From Anaerocolumna sp047777345 (GTDB taxonomy: Bacteria > Bacillota > Clostridia > Lachnospirales > Lachnospiraceae), in contig JBKEEJ010000008.1 of NCBI GenBank assembly GCA_047777345.1, forward strand, positions 1 through 64,000: a stretch of 64,000 nucleotides of DNA. Reading direction: 5' to 3'. Made by a program: the position numbers and the translations under genes. The notes beneath the pieces were generated by a model. It was not told the DNA's origin. It ran no database searches and saw only the letters and a program-made list of their open reading frames with translations. This document shows, piece after piece, positions 32,932 to 42,314 of the stretch; positions within the stretch are counted from its first letter, which is position 1; the number at the start of each line of letters is the position of its first letter.

Positions 32932-35301
32932 ATGAAATTTAGTAATGGATGTTGGGTACAAAAAGAAGGAGTTGCAATTTTTAGCCCTGCTGAAATTTAT
33001 GAAACAAAAAGAGACAATAACAGCATAACATTTTGTGCGCCTACTCATAAAATCACTCACCGGGGAGATACCTTAGGCGGACCAAATCTGACAATTAAAA
33101 TATCCGCACCGGCACCTGAAGTTTTAAGGGTACAAACTTTTCATTATATGGGCGTGGTAGACCACGGGCCTAATTTTGAGCTGTCAGTAGATAATACTGT
33201 TACCTTGTCTGTCGAAGAGACTATAGACACCTATAAGATTTCAAGCGGATCTTTGAATCTGATTATAAATAAACAGACCGCTGAAATGCAGTTTAACAGG
33301 GGTGATTATAAATTAACCACAAGCAGAAACAAAGATCTGGCATATATTAAAACGGCTTTTAAAGGTTTCGTTTATGAAACCGATAATCATGACGCTTATA
33401 TGAGAGAACAGCTTGGCCTTTCTGTCGGCGAATTAATTTATGGGCTTGGTGAACGTTTCACTCCATTTGTAAAAAACGGGCAGACAGTGGACATCTGGAA
33501 TGAAGACGGAGGTACATCTACCGAATTATCTTATAAAAACATACCTTTTTATTTGTCAAACAGAGGCTACGGTGTGTTTGTGAACAGCCCTGATAAGGTA
33601 TCCTTTGAGGTAAGTTCGGAAATGGTGAAAAAGGTTGGTTTTTCCGTTCCTGGAGAAAGTCTGGATTATTTCATTTTTAACGGACCTACCATGAAAGATG
33701 CACTGGCAAGATATACGGATTTAACAGGAAAACCTGCCCTGCCTCCGGCCTGGACTTTTGGTTTATGGTTATCTACTTCATTTACAACCAATTATGATGA
33801 GGCAACCGTAACCAGCTTTGTGGATGGTATGGCAGAACGTGACATACCGCTTAGCGTATTTCATTTTGACTGTTTCTGGATGAAAGGATTTCATTGGTGT
33901 GATTTTAAATGGGATAAGGATGTTTTCCCGGATCCGGTCGGAATGATAAAGCGTCTGAAAGAAAAAGGACTTAGAATCTGTGTGTGGATTAATCCTTATA
34001 TTGCTCAGGAATCCGAGCTTTTCGAGGAAGGCATGAAAAACGGATACTTCGTTAAGAGAACCAATGGTGACGTATGGCAATGGGATATGTGGCAGCCAGG
34101 AATGGCTTTGGTTGATTTTACTAATCCGGAAGCTTGCAAGTGGTTTACTTCCAAGTTAGAAGCATTAATGGATATGGGAGTTGACTGCTTTAAAACAGAT
34201 TTTGGCGAAAGAATACCGACCAAAGACGTGGTATATTATAATGGGGCAGATCCCGTAAAAATGCATAATTACTATACTTACCTTTATAATAAAACCGTGT
34301 TTGACTTATTGGAAAGAAAACGCGGCAAAGGCAATGCGGTACTGTTTGCAAGAAGTGCCACGGCAGGCGGACAAAAATTCCCCGTACACTGGGGCGGAGA
34401 TTGCTGGTCTGATTTTGAATCCATGTCGGAAAGCTTAAGGGGAGGACTTTCCTTAACCATGTCCGGCTTTGGCTTCTGGAGCCATGATATCGGAGGTTTT
34501 GAAGACACCTCAACACCGGATGTATATAAAAGATGGGTGGCTTTTGGCTTAATGTCATCTCATTCCAGACTTCACGGAAGTTCCTCATACCGCGTTCCCT
34601 GGGCCTACGATGAAGAATCTGTTGAAGTGGCACGTTTCTTTACCAAATTAAAAATATCCTTAATGCCATACCTTTACCGAAATGCCATTGAAACCAACCG
34701 AACCGGAATACCAACAATGCGCAGCATGGTACTGGAATTCCAGAACGATCCTGCCTGCCAGTATCTGGATAAGCAGTATATGCTTGGTGAAAGCCTTCTG
34801 ATTGCGCCTATCTTTAATGAAGAGGGTATGGCAGAATATTATGTGCCGGAAGGCAGATGGACCAACTTCTTAACCGGAGAGGCAGTTGCCGGCGGCCGTT
34901 GGATAAAAGAACACCATGGTTATTTAAGTATTCCTTGTCTTGTAAAGGAAAATTCCATTATACCGGTTGGGGCAGTTGATAAGACACCGGAATATGACTA
35001 TGCCCAAGATGTAACTTTAAAGGTATATGAACTAACGGAAAAAGTCGCCGCCAAAGCCGATATCTATAACACCAAAGCGGAACTGGAATTAAGTGTCAGC
35101 GCGTTAAAGGATGGAAATACTATTACAATTCAGGTTAAACACTTCAAAGAAGGAAAACCATATAAGGTATATCTTCACAATGTGAAAAATATCGCTTCCG
35201 TAACAGGAGGTATCAAAAAAGAAGAAGAACAGGGAACCGTTATTATACCTTCTTCTTATGGAACAAATTCTGCTGAGGTTATAACCTGTACTTTAAAATA
35301 A
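32932..35301 (+). CDS. yicI: Alpha-xylosidase (glycoside hydrolase family 31)
   Basis: The enzyme removes alpha-xylose from isoprimeverose and xyloglucan-derived oligosaccharides in the cytoplasm. The 789-residue protein has the GH31 N-terminal beta domain (GLGERFTPFVKNGQTVDIWNEDGGTST), the (beta/alpha)8 barrel with the nucleophile Asp in DCFKTDFGERIP and the acid/base Asp in WGGDCWS, and C-terminal beta domains. FWMKGFHWCDFKWD and the Phe/Trp residues around it are typical of the YicI branch rather than alpha-glucosidases. The start is ATG 32932 after AAAAGGAGAG. There is no signal peptide. The ABC importer and YesMN system downstream suggest an uptake and digestion unit. Confidence 0.93.
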   Translation: MKFSNGCWVQKEGVAIFSPAEIYETKRDNNSITFCAPTHKITHRGDTLGGPNLTIKISAPAPEVLRVQTFHYMGVVDHGPNFELSVDNTVTLSVEETIDTYKISSGSLNLIINKQTAEMQFNRGDYKLTTSRNKDLAYIKTAFKGFVYETDNHDAYMREQLGLSVGELIYGLGERFTPFVKNGQTVDIWNEDGGTSTELSYKNIPFYLSNRGYGVFVNSPDKVSFEVSSEMVKKVGFSVPGESLDYFIFNGPTMKDALARYTDLTGKPALPPAWTFGLWLSTSFTTNYDEATVTSFVDGMAERDIPLSVFHFDCFWMKGFHWCDFKWDKDVFPDPVGMIKRLKEKGLRICVWINPYIAQESELFEEGMKNGYFVKRTNGDVWQWDMWQPGMALVDFTNPEACKWFTSKLEALMDMGVDCFKTDFGERIPTKDVVYYNGADPVKMHNYYTYLYNKTVFDLLERKRGKGNAVLFARSATAGGQKFPVHWGGDCWSDFESMSESLRGGLSLTMSGFGFWSHDIGGFEDTSTPDVYKRWVAFGLMSSHSRLHGSSSYRVPWAYDEESVEVARFFTKLKISLMPYLYRNAIETNRTGIPTMRSMVLEFQNDPACQYLDKQYMLGESLLIAPIFNEEGMAEYYVPEGRWTNFLTGEAVAGGRWIKEHHGYLSIPCLVKENSIIPVGAVDKTPEYDYAQDVTLKVYELTEKVAAKADIYNTKAELELSVSALKDGNTITIQVKHFKEGKPYKVYLHNVKNIASVTGGIKKEEEQGTVIIPSSYGTNSAEVITCTLK

Positions 35302-35334
35302 AGGAGTAACTGGTAATTTTCAGAAGTTTATTAT

Positions 35335-35456
35335 ATAATTACCATAGTAAGCCCATGCTAACTGTGGTAATAATGGAGTCATTTGTGAGAGTTTTCTCAC
35401 TTGATTTCAGGATAATAAGGGCTTGCCATATAATGTATGGCAGGCCCATTGTTGTT
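35335..35456 (+). terminator. Two tandem hairpins after the alpha-xylosidase gene
   Basis: ATTACCATAGT pairs with ACTGTGGTAAT (about 35338-35372). Further on, GGGCTTGCCATA pairs with TATGGCAGGCCC (35419-35448), followed by ATTGTTGTTT. They may end the upstream transcript, but the second also lies just before the next ribosome site and could be regulatory. Confidence 0.5.
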
Positions 35457-35472
35457 TGAGGAGGATTGCATA

Positions 35473-36531
35473 ATGGCTGTTTTTCGGCTTATAAAGGTTA
35501 TAAAAGGGAAAATCAATTTTATGAAAGTCTTAAAAATAGCGGCTGGCAGCAGCCTGGCAATTTTGATTGCCAATGTGTTCGGACTTGCTTACAGTGCTTC
35601 GGCAGGTATTATTACCTTGCTTAGTATTCAGGATACCAAGAAAGAAACCCTGGTTGTGGCGGGAAAACGATTTCTTTCTTTTGTTTTGGCCGTACTTACG
35701 GCATACCTGTTGTTTTGGGCATTTGGTTACTATGCCCTGACCTTTGGACTTTTTTTGCTTATCTTTATTTCTCTTAGTTATTTGTTCCGGCTGCCGGAAG
35801 GAATCCCTATGTGTTCGGTTCTGGTAAGCCATTTTTTAATTGAAAAGAATATGAGGCTGGCTTTTATAGGTAATGAAAGCTTAATTTTAATTATTGGTAT
35901 TTTAATAGGTATTGTGTTAAATCTTTATATGCCGGACAATACGGAGGCAGTTAAGTCAGATATGCGGCTGGTAGAAGAAAAAATCCGCTTTGTTTTAGGT
36001 AAGTTATCCGAAAGTATTTCCGGTAAAAGCGGGGACCAAATAGGGGAAAAGGTTTTTGAATTTAAAGATGCTGTCATTTTGGATGAGAACTTTCAAATAT
36101 TGGATGCCTGTTTGAAGGAGGCCATCACAAGGGCATATGATAATATGAACAATACCTTATTAAGTGATACCAGGTATTACCTTCAATACTTTAATATGAG
36201 AAGGAATCAGGTCGCCACTTTAAAACGTATAAAAGAACAGCTTTGCCTGTTAACTAAGGTACCGAAACAGGCAGACAGCATAGCATTGTTTTTCGATAAA
36301 ATCCGGGAACAGTTCCATGAGTATAACAATGCGGAAAAATTACTGGAGGAATTAGAGCAGATAAAATCCGGATACCGTAAAGAACCTAACCCTGCCACAA
36401 GGGAAGAATTTGAAAACAGGGCAGTTTTGTATCTGATTCTTTATGAGCTGGAGAATTTTTTAACCATAAAAAGAAACTTTGTTAATAATATGAGTATTAA
36501 GCAAATAAAAACCCATTGGAATGTGTCCTAG
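35473..36531 (+). CDS. FUSC/aromatic acid exporter-like membrane protein
   Basis: The 352-residue protein starts at ATG 35473 after GAGGAGG. An earlier ATG 35437 lies in a hairpin and is unlikely to be used. The N-terminal half has about five transmembrane helices with the family sequence GSSLAILIANVFGLAYSASAGIITLLSIQDTKKET. The C-terminal half is a helical cytoplasmic domain (about 165-350). This matches the aromatic acid exporter / FUSC family (YqjA/DUF939-like). The substrate is unknown. It lies between alpha-xylosidase and the ABC importer but has its own terminator, so a functional link is not implied. Confidence 0.82.
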   Translation: MAVFRLIKVIKGKINFMKVLKIAAGSSLAILIANVFGLAYSASAGIITLLSIQDTKKETLVVAGKRFLSFVLAVLTAYLLFWAFGYYALTFGLFLLIFISLSYLFRLPEGIPMCSVLVSHFLIEKNMRLAFIGNESLILIIGILIGIVLNLYMPDNTEAVKSDMRLVEEKIRFVLGKLSESISGKSGDQIGEKVFEFKDAVILDENFQILDACLKEAITRAYDNMNNTLLSDTRYYLQYFNMRRNQVATLKRIKEQLCLLTKVPKQADSIALFFDKIREQFHEYNNAEKLLEELEQIKSGYRKEPNPATREEFENRAVLYLILYELENFLTIKRNFVNNMSIKQIKTHWNVS

Positions 36532-36603
36532 ATGTTCAAATAATATCGCAAAAACTTATCGAAAAAATATACCGTAAAAAAAATGTATGACAAAAATTAC
36601 CAG

Positions 36604-36652
36604 AAAAAGAGGACTTATAACTCTTAAAGTGAGTTATAAATCCTCTTTTTAT
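36604..36652 (+). terminator. Terminator after the FUSC-like gene
   Basis: AAAAAGAGGACTTATAACTC (36604-36623) pairs with GAGTTATAAATCCTCTTTTT (36631-36650), a long near-perfect stem ending in a T-run. Confidence 0.9.
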
Positions 36653-36684
36653 CTGGCGTTTTTAAAATAGCCAATATAGTTTTT

Positions 36685-36725
36685 CTGATTATTTATAATT
36701 ATTGAAAATCTGTATAAATAATCAG
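36685..36725. repeat. Perfect 13-bp inverted repeat upstream of the ABC importer
   Basis: CTGATTATTTATA (36685-36697) and TATAAATAATCAG (36713-36725) are separated by 15 bp. It is not GC-rich enough to be a typical terminator and could be an operator. Confidence 0.7.
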
Positions 36726-36775
36726 TTTATTTTATTATACCTTTTTAAAAAATGCATGACAAAATGGGTTAATAT

Positions 36776-36833
36776 CCAATTTTTACAGTAAATATATGGA
36801 ATTTTTACGGTTTTCATATATTGTAAAAATTGG
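36776..36833. promoter_or_regulatory. Nested inverted and direct repeats in the ABC importer control region
   Basis: CCAATTTTTACA (36776-36787) and TGTAAAAATTGG (36822-36833) are perfect arms. Inside them AATATATG pairs with CATATATT, and AATTTTTAC occurs a second time at 36800. The set ends just before a GTATAGAT -10-like stretch and lies about 60 bp before the first permease gene, so it is a candidate binding site for the YesN-type regulator encoded 4 kb downstream. Confidence 0.5.
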
Positions 36834-36891
36834 TAGTATAGATTTAGCCATTAATCCAATACACACGGAACCAAAAAAAGGGGGTGGAAAA

Positions 36892-37845
36892 ATGCAGAAG
36901 TTAACGGCATTGCATACGAAAAACAATATCAGGTTTAAGAAAAAAGGAATTTCTGAAAGCAAAAAACTGTTTTTGCTTATAGTACCCTTTTTAATGCTTT
37001 CTTTTGCCTTCTCCTATTTTCCGCTGCACGGGTGGATATATGCCTTTTATGACTATAAGCCGCCTTTAAAACTATTTCAGTGTGAATTTGTGGGATTGCA
37101 GTGGTTTAAAATGCTCTTTGCCAATACGACCCAAATCGGGCAGCTTTTAAAGGTTATGAAAAACACCTTCGCGATGAGCAGCCTTACATTAGCCACTTCC
37201 GTTTTGCCGGTTTTATTTGCCATGTTTTTAAATGAAATTAAAAACAAATGGTTTCGGAATTTTGTACAGACATTTACCACGGTGCCTAATTTTATAAGCT
37301 GGGTTATGGTATATTCCGTTGCCTTTAGTTTGTTTTCCAGTTCCGGTATGGTCAATACCTTTTTAATAAATCATGGCTTGATTACTACTCCCATTAAATT
37401 TTTGGACAGTGATTCCCATACCTGGTTGTCCATGGCTTTATGGGGTATATGGAAAGGACTTGGCTGGGGGGCCATCATGTATCTTGCGGCTATTGCGGGG
37501 ATTGACCCGGAATTATATGAGGCTGCGAAGGTAGATGGAGCCAACCGCTTCCAACTAATGAGACATATTACTTTACCGGCACTGTTTCCTACCTTTTTTG
37601 TATTGTTACTGCTTTCCGTTGCAAATTTTTTGAATAATGGGCTGGATCAGTATTATGTATTTCAAAATTCCTTTAATAAAGAACATATACAGGTTTTGGA
37701 TTTGTATGTGTATAACGTGGGTATGACCGGCAGCAGCCCTTCCATGGCCACTGCAATTGGAATGTTAAAAAGCCTGATCAGCATCACCTTATTGTTCAGT
37801 GTTAACTCATTATCCAAAAAGGTTCGTGGTGAAACCATAATTTAG
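36892..37845 (+). CDS. ABC transporter permease (LplB-like)
   Basis: This is an inner-membrane subunit of a sugar-type ABC importer, 317 residues with six predicted transmembrane helices. The EAA loop that docks on the ATPase reads YEAAKVDGANRFQLMRHITLP. I chose ATG 36892 behind AAAGGGGGTGG; the longer frame from 36796 runs through the operator repeats. It is followed 14 bp later by the second permease. No ATPase gene is encoded here, as usual for this class, which shares an MsmX-type ATPase from elsewhere. Confidence 0.92.
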   Translation: MQKLTALHTKNNIRFKKKGISESKKLFLLIVPFLMLSFAFSYFPLHGWIYAFYDYKPPLKLFQCEFVGLQWFKMLFANTTQIGQLLKVMKNTFAMSSLTLATSVLPVLFAMFLNEIKNKWFRNFVQTFTTVPNFISWVMVYSVAFSLFSSSGMVNTFLINHGLITTPIKFLDSDSHTWLSMALWGIWKGLGWGAIMYLAAIAGIDPELYEAAKVDGANRFQLMRHITLPALFPTFFVLLLLSVANFLNNGLDQYYVFQNSFNKEHIQVLDLYVYNVGMTGSSPSMATAIGMLKSLISITLLFSVNSLSKKVRGETII

Positions 37846-37859
37846 AGAGGGTATGATTT

Positions 37860-38780
37860 ATGAAGGAGATAACGGAAAGTAAGAAAAAAATGGAATGGAC
37901 CGATTTGATTTTTCGGATTTTTATTTATCTTATTTTTGCCCTGTTTACACTGATTTGCATTTATCCGTTTTATTATCTCATCATCAATACCATCAGTGCC
38001 AATGATTTGAGTGCCAATGGTATGATTAATTTTTTGCCAAAGAAAATTCATTTTCAAAATTATATTAATGTAATTAAAATAAGAGGCCTTAGCACAGCCT
38101 TATGGATTTCCATTGCAAGAACCGTTATTGGCACTTGCTGTACGGTATTAGCTTCCGCTTTTATGGGCTTTCTGTTTATTCAGCAGAAAATGTGGAGAAG
38201 AAAATTTTGGTACCGTTTTATTATCGTTACCATGTATTTTAATGCCGGGTTAATTCCCATGTATTTGACCATGAAAAATTTACATTTAACCAATACCTTC
38301 CTGGTCTACATTCTTCCGGCTATTGTCCAGCCTTTTAACGTAATACTGGTAAAAACCTATATGGAATCTATACCCAGATCCTTGCAGGAGGCGGCGGAAA
38401 TTGACGGGGCCGGTATTGTTACTATTTTTTATAGGATAATTTTCCCCATAAGTACCCCCATTTTAGCTACTATTGCCATTTTTTCAGCGGTTGGGCAGTG
38501 GAATTCTTTTCAGGATACTTTAATTTATATAACGGATCAGAAACTATACTCTTTACAGTATTTGCTTTATACCTACATTAATCAGGCCAATTCCCTGGCC
38601 GCACTGATAAAGAATACGGCTGGCTCGGGAGGTAATTATATGGCTTTGGCTACCCAGCAGACTCCAACATCGGTTCGTATGACCATAACCGTTATTGTGG
38701 TGCTTCCGATATTATTTATCTATCCCATGTTTCAGAGATACTTTGTAAAAGGAATTATGATAGGATCCGTAAAAGGGTAA
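37860..38780 (+). CDS. ABC transporter permease (LplC/YtcP-like)
   Basis: This is the second permease of the importer, 306 residues with six transmembrane helices and the EAA loop LQEAAEIDGAGIVTIFYRIIFPIS. The start is ATG 37860 after AGAGAGGGT. Together with the preceding permease and the following lipoprotein it forms a complete import channel apart from the ATPase. Confidence 0.93.
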   Translation: MKEITESKKKMEWTDLIFRIFIYLIFALFTLICIYPFYYLIINTISANDLSANGMINFLPKKIHFQNYINVIKIRGLSTALWISIARTVIGTCCTVLASAFMGFLFIQQKMWRRKFWYRFIIVTMYFNAGLIPMYLTMKNLHLTNTFLVYILPAIVQPFNVILVKTYMESIPRSLQEAAEIDGAGIVTIFYRIIFPISTPILATIAIFSAVGQWNSFQDTLIYITDQKLYSLQYLLYTYINQANSLAALIKNTAGSGGNYMALATQQTPTSVRMTITVIVVLPILFIYPMFQRYFVKGIMIGSVKG

Positions 38781-38846
38781 TAGCAACAGGCAAAATAAGG
38801 TTTTTATTTTGCTGATATAAATGAAAATGTATTGGAGGGAAAATTT

Positions 38847-40661
38847 ATGAAAAGAAAATTATTTTGCAGGCTTTTTATTCTTTTGCTGATAGTGTCCATG
38901 ATTGCCGGCTGCGGTAAAAAGGTAAGCCCCACATCGGATACCGCAAAAGATACGAAAGATTCCAAAACCGAAAGTACTGATTCGGCATCGGTATCGGATG
39001 ATAAAGAAAAAACAGGGGAGGAAAAATATCCAAAGTTTATTACAGTTGACGTATTTGACGGTTTGGCCAATTATCAGGGAATACAGTCAGGCTGGTTTGC
39101 CAAAATCGTAAAAGACAAATTTAATATGGAACTAAATATAATTGCCCCCAATGTGGCAGGAGGGGGAGAGACACTCTTTCAGACCCGGTCCGCCTCCGGA
39201 GATCTTGGAGATCTGATTATTTACGGCGCCGACGGGGGAAGATTGCAAAATATGGTTACTGCCGGCCTGATTATTGATTTAAGTGATATGATGGCGGATA
39301 AGGAAAACCTTAAGAAATATCAAAGTGGGATTGATTCTTTAAATACGTTGGTAAAGGAAGACGGAATTTATGCTATCCCCGGCAGTGTTTCCGAACAGTC
39401 ACCTCTAACACCTTCAGAAGGTTTGGATCCCACTTTTGGGCCATATTTTCGCTGGGATGCATATAAGGCCGTCGGGTATCCAAAAATGAAAACATTGGAA
39501 GATATGCTTCCGGTATTAAAAGCGATGCAGGAGGCGGTTCCGGTAAGTGACAGCGGAAAGAAAACCTACGCTTTTTCCTTTTTTAAAGATTGGGACGGCA
39601 ATATGATGTGTCTGGCCAAACAGCCTACCTGTTTCTACGGCTATGACGAATTAGGATTTGTTTTGGCCAGAGCAGATGGTACTGATTATCAGAGTATTAT
39701 TGACAGCGATTCTATGTATGTCAGGGTTTTAAAATTATATTTTAATGCAAACCAGATGGGACTGGTAGATCCGGAATCCACAACACAAAATTATGATACT
39801 CTTTATACAAAATATCAGGACGGACAGATTTTATATTCTCCCTGGCCATGGCTAGGCCAGGCGGCTTATAATACGCCTGAAAATAAGGCGGCCGGAAAAG
39901 GTTTTATGATAACATCTATCGATGATATGAAAGATTTGTCTTATGGATGCAGGCCCGATGGTGACAGACAGTGCATTGCAATTGGAAGCAAGGCAGAAGA
40001 CCCGGAAAGACTTATGGACTTTATCGATTGGCTTTATTCTCCGGAAGGAATTATGATGTCCGCAAGTTCCTGCGGCCCTGAGGGACTGACATGGGAGTTA
40101 CAGGATGGAAAACCGGTTTTAACTGAATTTGGCTGGAAAGCTTTCTATGAAGGCGGAAATACGCCTGTTCCGGAAGAGTGGGGTGGCGGCACATGGAAAG
40201 ATGGAGTATCGGCTCTTAACTTCCCTACTGTTATACCCAGTGATATTAACCCCGAAACAGGATATCCTTATAATTATACATTATGGAATTCGGTTCTGGA
40301 GAAAAATACCACAACACTGGATAAAGACTGGCAGGAAAAAATGGGGGCAAAAACTACCCTGGAATTTTTGGAGAAAAACAACCAGCTTATGGTGGCGCCC
40401 GGTTCTTCTTATGTGGCACCGTCAGAATCTTCGGAAATAGCAACTTTAAGGGGACAGTGCAAAGCAATCATTATTGAAAATTCCTGGAAAATGGTATTTG
40501 CTTCTGATGAGGCAGAGTTTAATCAGTTGTTAAAAGAAATGCAGGATACGGTAAAAGGCCTCGGATATGATAAGGTTCTGGCCTTAGATATGCAGAACGC
40601 AAAGGACCAGAATGATGCCAGAGTTGCCGCAGTGAATGCATATGAAAACAAAACGAAGTAA
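38847..40661 (+). CDS. Extracellular solute-binding lipoprotein (LplA-like)
   Basis: The 604-residue protein has a lipoprotein signal with lipobox IAGC (Cys22), a Ser/Asp/Lys-rich linker (about 25-60) and a large family 1-type sugar-binding fold. Its length of about 600 matches the LplA/LipO group that works with LplB/LplC permeases on oligosaccharides. The start is ATG 38847 after TTGGAGGG. It should capture an oligosaccharide at the cell surface. The cytoplasmic alpha-xylosidase upstream suggests a xylose-substituted sugar, but this is inference from position only. Confidence 0.92.
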   Translation: MKRKLFCRLFILLLIVSMIAGCGKKVSPTSDTAKDTKDSKTESTDSASVSDDKEKTGEEKYPKFITVDVFDGLANYQGIQSGWFAKIVKDKFNMELNIIAPNVAGGGETLFQTRSASGDLGDLIIYGADGGRLQNMVTAGLIIDLSDMMADKENLKKYQSGIDSLNTLVKEDGIYAIPGSVSEQSPLTPSEGLDPTFGPYFRWDAYKAVGYPKMKTLEDMLPVLKAMQEAVPVSDSGKKTYAFSFFKDWDGNMMCLAKQPTCFYGYDELGFVLARADGTDYQSIIDSDSMYVRVLKLYFNANQMGLVDPESTTQNYDTLYTKYQDGQILYSPWPWLGQAAYNTPENKAAGKGFMITSIDDMKDLSYGCRPDGDRQCIAIGSKAEDPERLMDFIDWLYSPEGIMMSASSCGPEGLTWELQDGKPVLTEFGWKAFYEGGNTPVPEEWGGGTWKDGVSALNFPTVIPSDINPETGYPYNYTLWNSVLEKNTTTLDKDWQEKMGAKTTLEFLEKNNQLMVAPGSSYVAPSESSEIATLRGQCKAIIIENSWKMVFASDEAEFNQLLKEMQDTVKGLGYDKVLALDMQNAKDQNDARVAAVNAYENKTK

Positions 40662-40682
40662 TTAACCCATACAGTGCCAAAT

Positions 40683-40727
40683 AAAAAATCCCGGATAAGA
40701 AAGAATAATTGTCTGGGATTTTTTATT
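40683..40727. terminator. Bidirectional terminator between the binding protein and the response regulator
   Basis: AAAAAATCCC (40683-40692) pairs with GGGATTTTTT (40715-40724), with T-runs outward on both strands between convergent genes. Confidence 0.85.
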
Positions 40728-40733
40728 TGGACT

Positions 40734-42311
40734 TTAGTCTGTTGAGGGTGTTTCTTTATTGGATTCTGCCATATGGATTTTTCTCCGATATTCGGCAGGG
40801 CTTATTCCCATGTGTTTTTTAAATTTTTTATGAAAATAGTCCACATTTTTATAACCTACCAGTTCGGCTATTTCATATATTTTTTGATTTTTCTTTGCCA
40901 AAAGTTCCAGGGAATGTTTGATTCGTACCTGGTCTACATATGTGTTAAAGTATTCTCCGGTTTTATTGTGAAATATTTTGCCTAAGTAAGAACTGTTGTA
41001 TCCAAAAAGAGGAGCTATGGATTCCAGCTTAATATTATCCCGGTAATTATGGTGAATATAATGTATAATATCTTCCAGAATACTGTCACTGGAGGAAGTG
41101 GTAATGGCATTCATAAACAATTCAAACTGTTGGGAAAAGAACTGTATAATTTCATACAGGTAATATTTGCTTTCAATTAAGTTAATAACGGACGAATTGG
41201 ATGGAAAGGGAATATGGGCAGTACTGTACAGCTGCTGTATTTTTTGTTTTACCTGCAGATATATGTCAGTCAGAAACAGCTTTATATCTGTTAAGTTTGC
41301 TTTGGTATTATAAAGATGGCAAACCAGTTCTTCCAAAGTATTATGAATCATTTGCCGGTTAAAACTCTGGATGTAATTACAGAATTGGTCACTGTAAAAT
41401 TTGGTCTCGTTGGGGTTAATTTCATATACGCAGTTTTCATAGTCTGGCAATTGCTCAAAACCGATAACGTGCTGATCCTGCTTGCAGAAAAAACGGCGGC
41501 TAAGTAAACTTAATGCATCTTCATAAGAATAATGGATGTCTTCCAGTTTGTATACCAGACGCCCATAGGTTACAAACAAAGAATCAAGAGGAGACCCTTT
41601 CTGAGGTTTATTTTCATAATGACGCAAAACATTATTAAAACGGTCCAGGGCAAAGTTACCTTTTAATAAAATAACATTTTTCTGCTGAACTTTAACATAG
41701 TCAAAAGAATTATTTCCCTGGTTTGTAACCTTTAGCAAGTCGGCAAAATTGTAGGTCAGACCCAAAGTTTCCTGATTATAATTTTCATAGATAACCACCC
41801 GGTAAACAGGAGCCAAAAGATTTATTTCTTCCGGATTAATTTTGGAATAATCGCATGTATTAAGGAGAATATCCATTAAAATTGTATATTTTGCCTTTTC
41901 CCGGTAGTGGTTCATGGTACTGGCCTGAAGTTTTTCTTTTTCCAATGCTTCTTTAACTGTTTTTACGGCCTGAAATAATTCTTCTTCGTCAATAGGCTTG
42001 GTAAGGTAAAAATCCACACCCCAGCGGATTGCCGTCTGGGCATATTTAAAATCGGAATAGCCGCTAAGAATAATAAAGTGCCCTTTATATTCCTGTTCTC
42101 TTGCCAGTCTTACCAATTCGGTACCGGATAACCTGGGCATACGGATATCTAAAAGAACTAAGTCCGGATTCAGGGTAAGGATATCTTTTAGGGTTTCTTC
42201 CCCGTTGCTTGCTTCTTTGCATACGGTAAATCCAAGTTCTTCCCAGTTAATAATGCATTTCAAACCTTCTCTTATCATTGCCTCGTCATCAGCGATTAAT
42301 ACTTTCATCAT
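40734..42311 (-). CDS. Response regulator, YesN/AraC type
   Basis: The 525-residue protein has an N-terminal receiver domain (acidic pocket ADDE at 7-10, phospho-acceptor Asp55 in LVLLDIRMP, Lys in YLTKPID), a middle linker domain, and a C-terminal AraC-type double helix-turn-helix (IKLESIAPLFGYNSSYLGKIF and IYEIAELVGYKNVDYFHKKF). The ribosome site GGAGG lies inside the end of the kinase gene, so the pair is translationally coupled. It most likely activates the adjacent LplABC-type importer when its sugar is present. Confidence 0.93.
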   Translation of the reverse strand: MMKVLIADDEAMIREGLKCIINWEELGFTVCKEASNGEETLKDILTLNPDLVLLDIRMPRLSGTELVRLAREQEYKGHFIILSGYSDFKYAQTAIRWGVDFYLTKPIDEEELFQAVKTVKEALEKEKLQASTMNHYREKAKYTILMDILLNTCDYSKINPEEINLLAPVYRVVIYENYNQETLGLTYNFADLLKVTNQGNNSFDYVKVQQKNVILLKGNFALDRFNNVLRHYENKPQKGSPLDSLFVTYGRLVYKLEDIHYSYEDALSLLSRRFFCKQDQHVIGFEQLPDYENCVYEINPNETKFYSDQFCNYIQSFNRQMIHNTLEELVCHLYNTKANLTDIKLFLTDIYLQVKQKIQQLYSTAHIPFPSNSSVINLIESKYYLYEIIQFFSQQFELFMNAITTSSSDSILEDIIHYIHHNYRDNIKLESIAPLFGYNSSYLGKIFHNKTGEYFNTYVDQVRIKHSLELLAKKNQKIYEIAELVGYKNVDYFHKKFKKHMGISPAEYRRKIHMAESNKETPSTD

Positions 42312-42314
42312 CCA

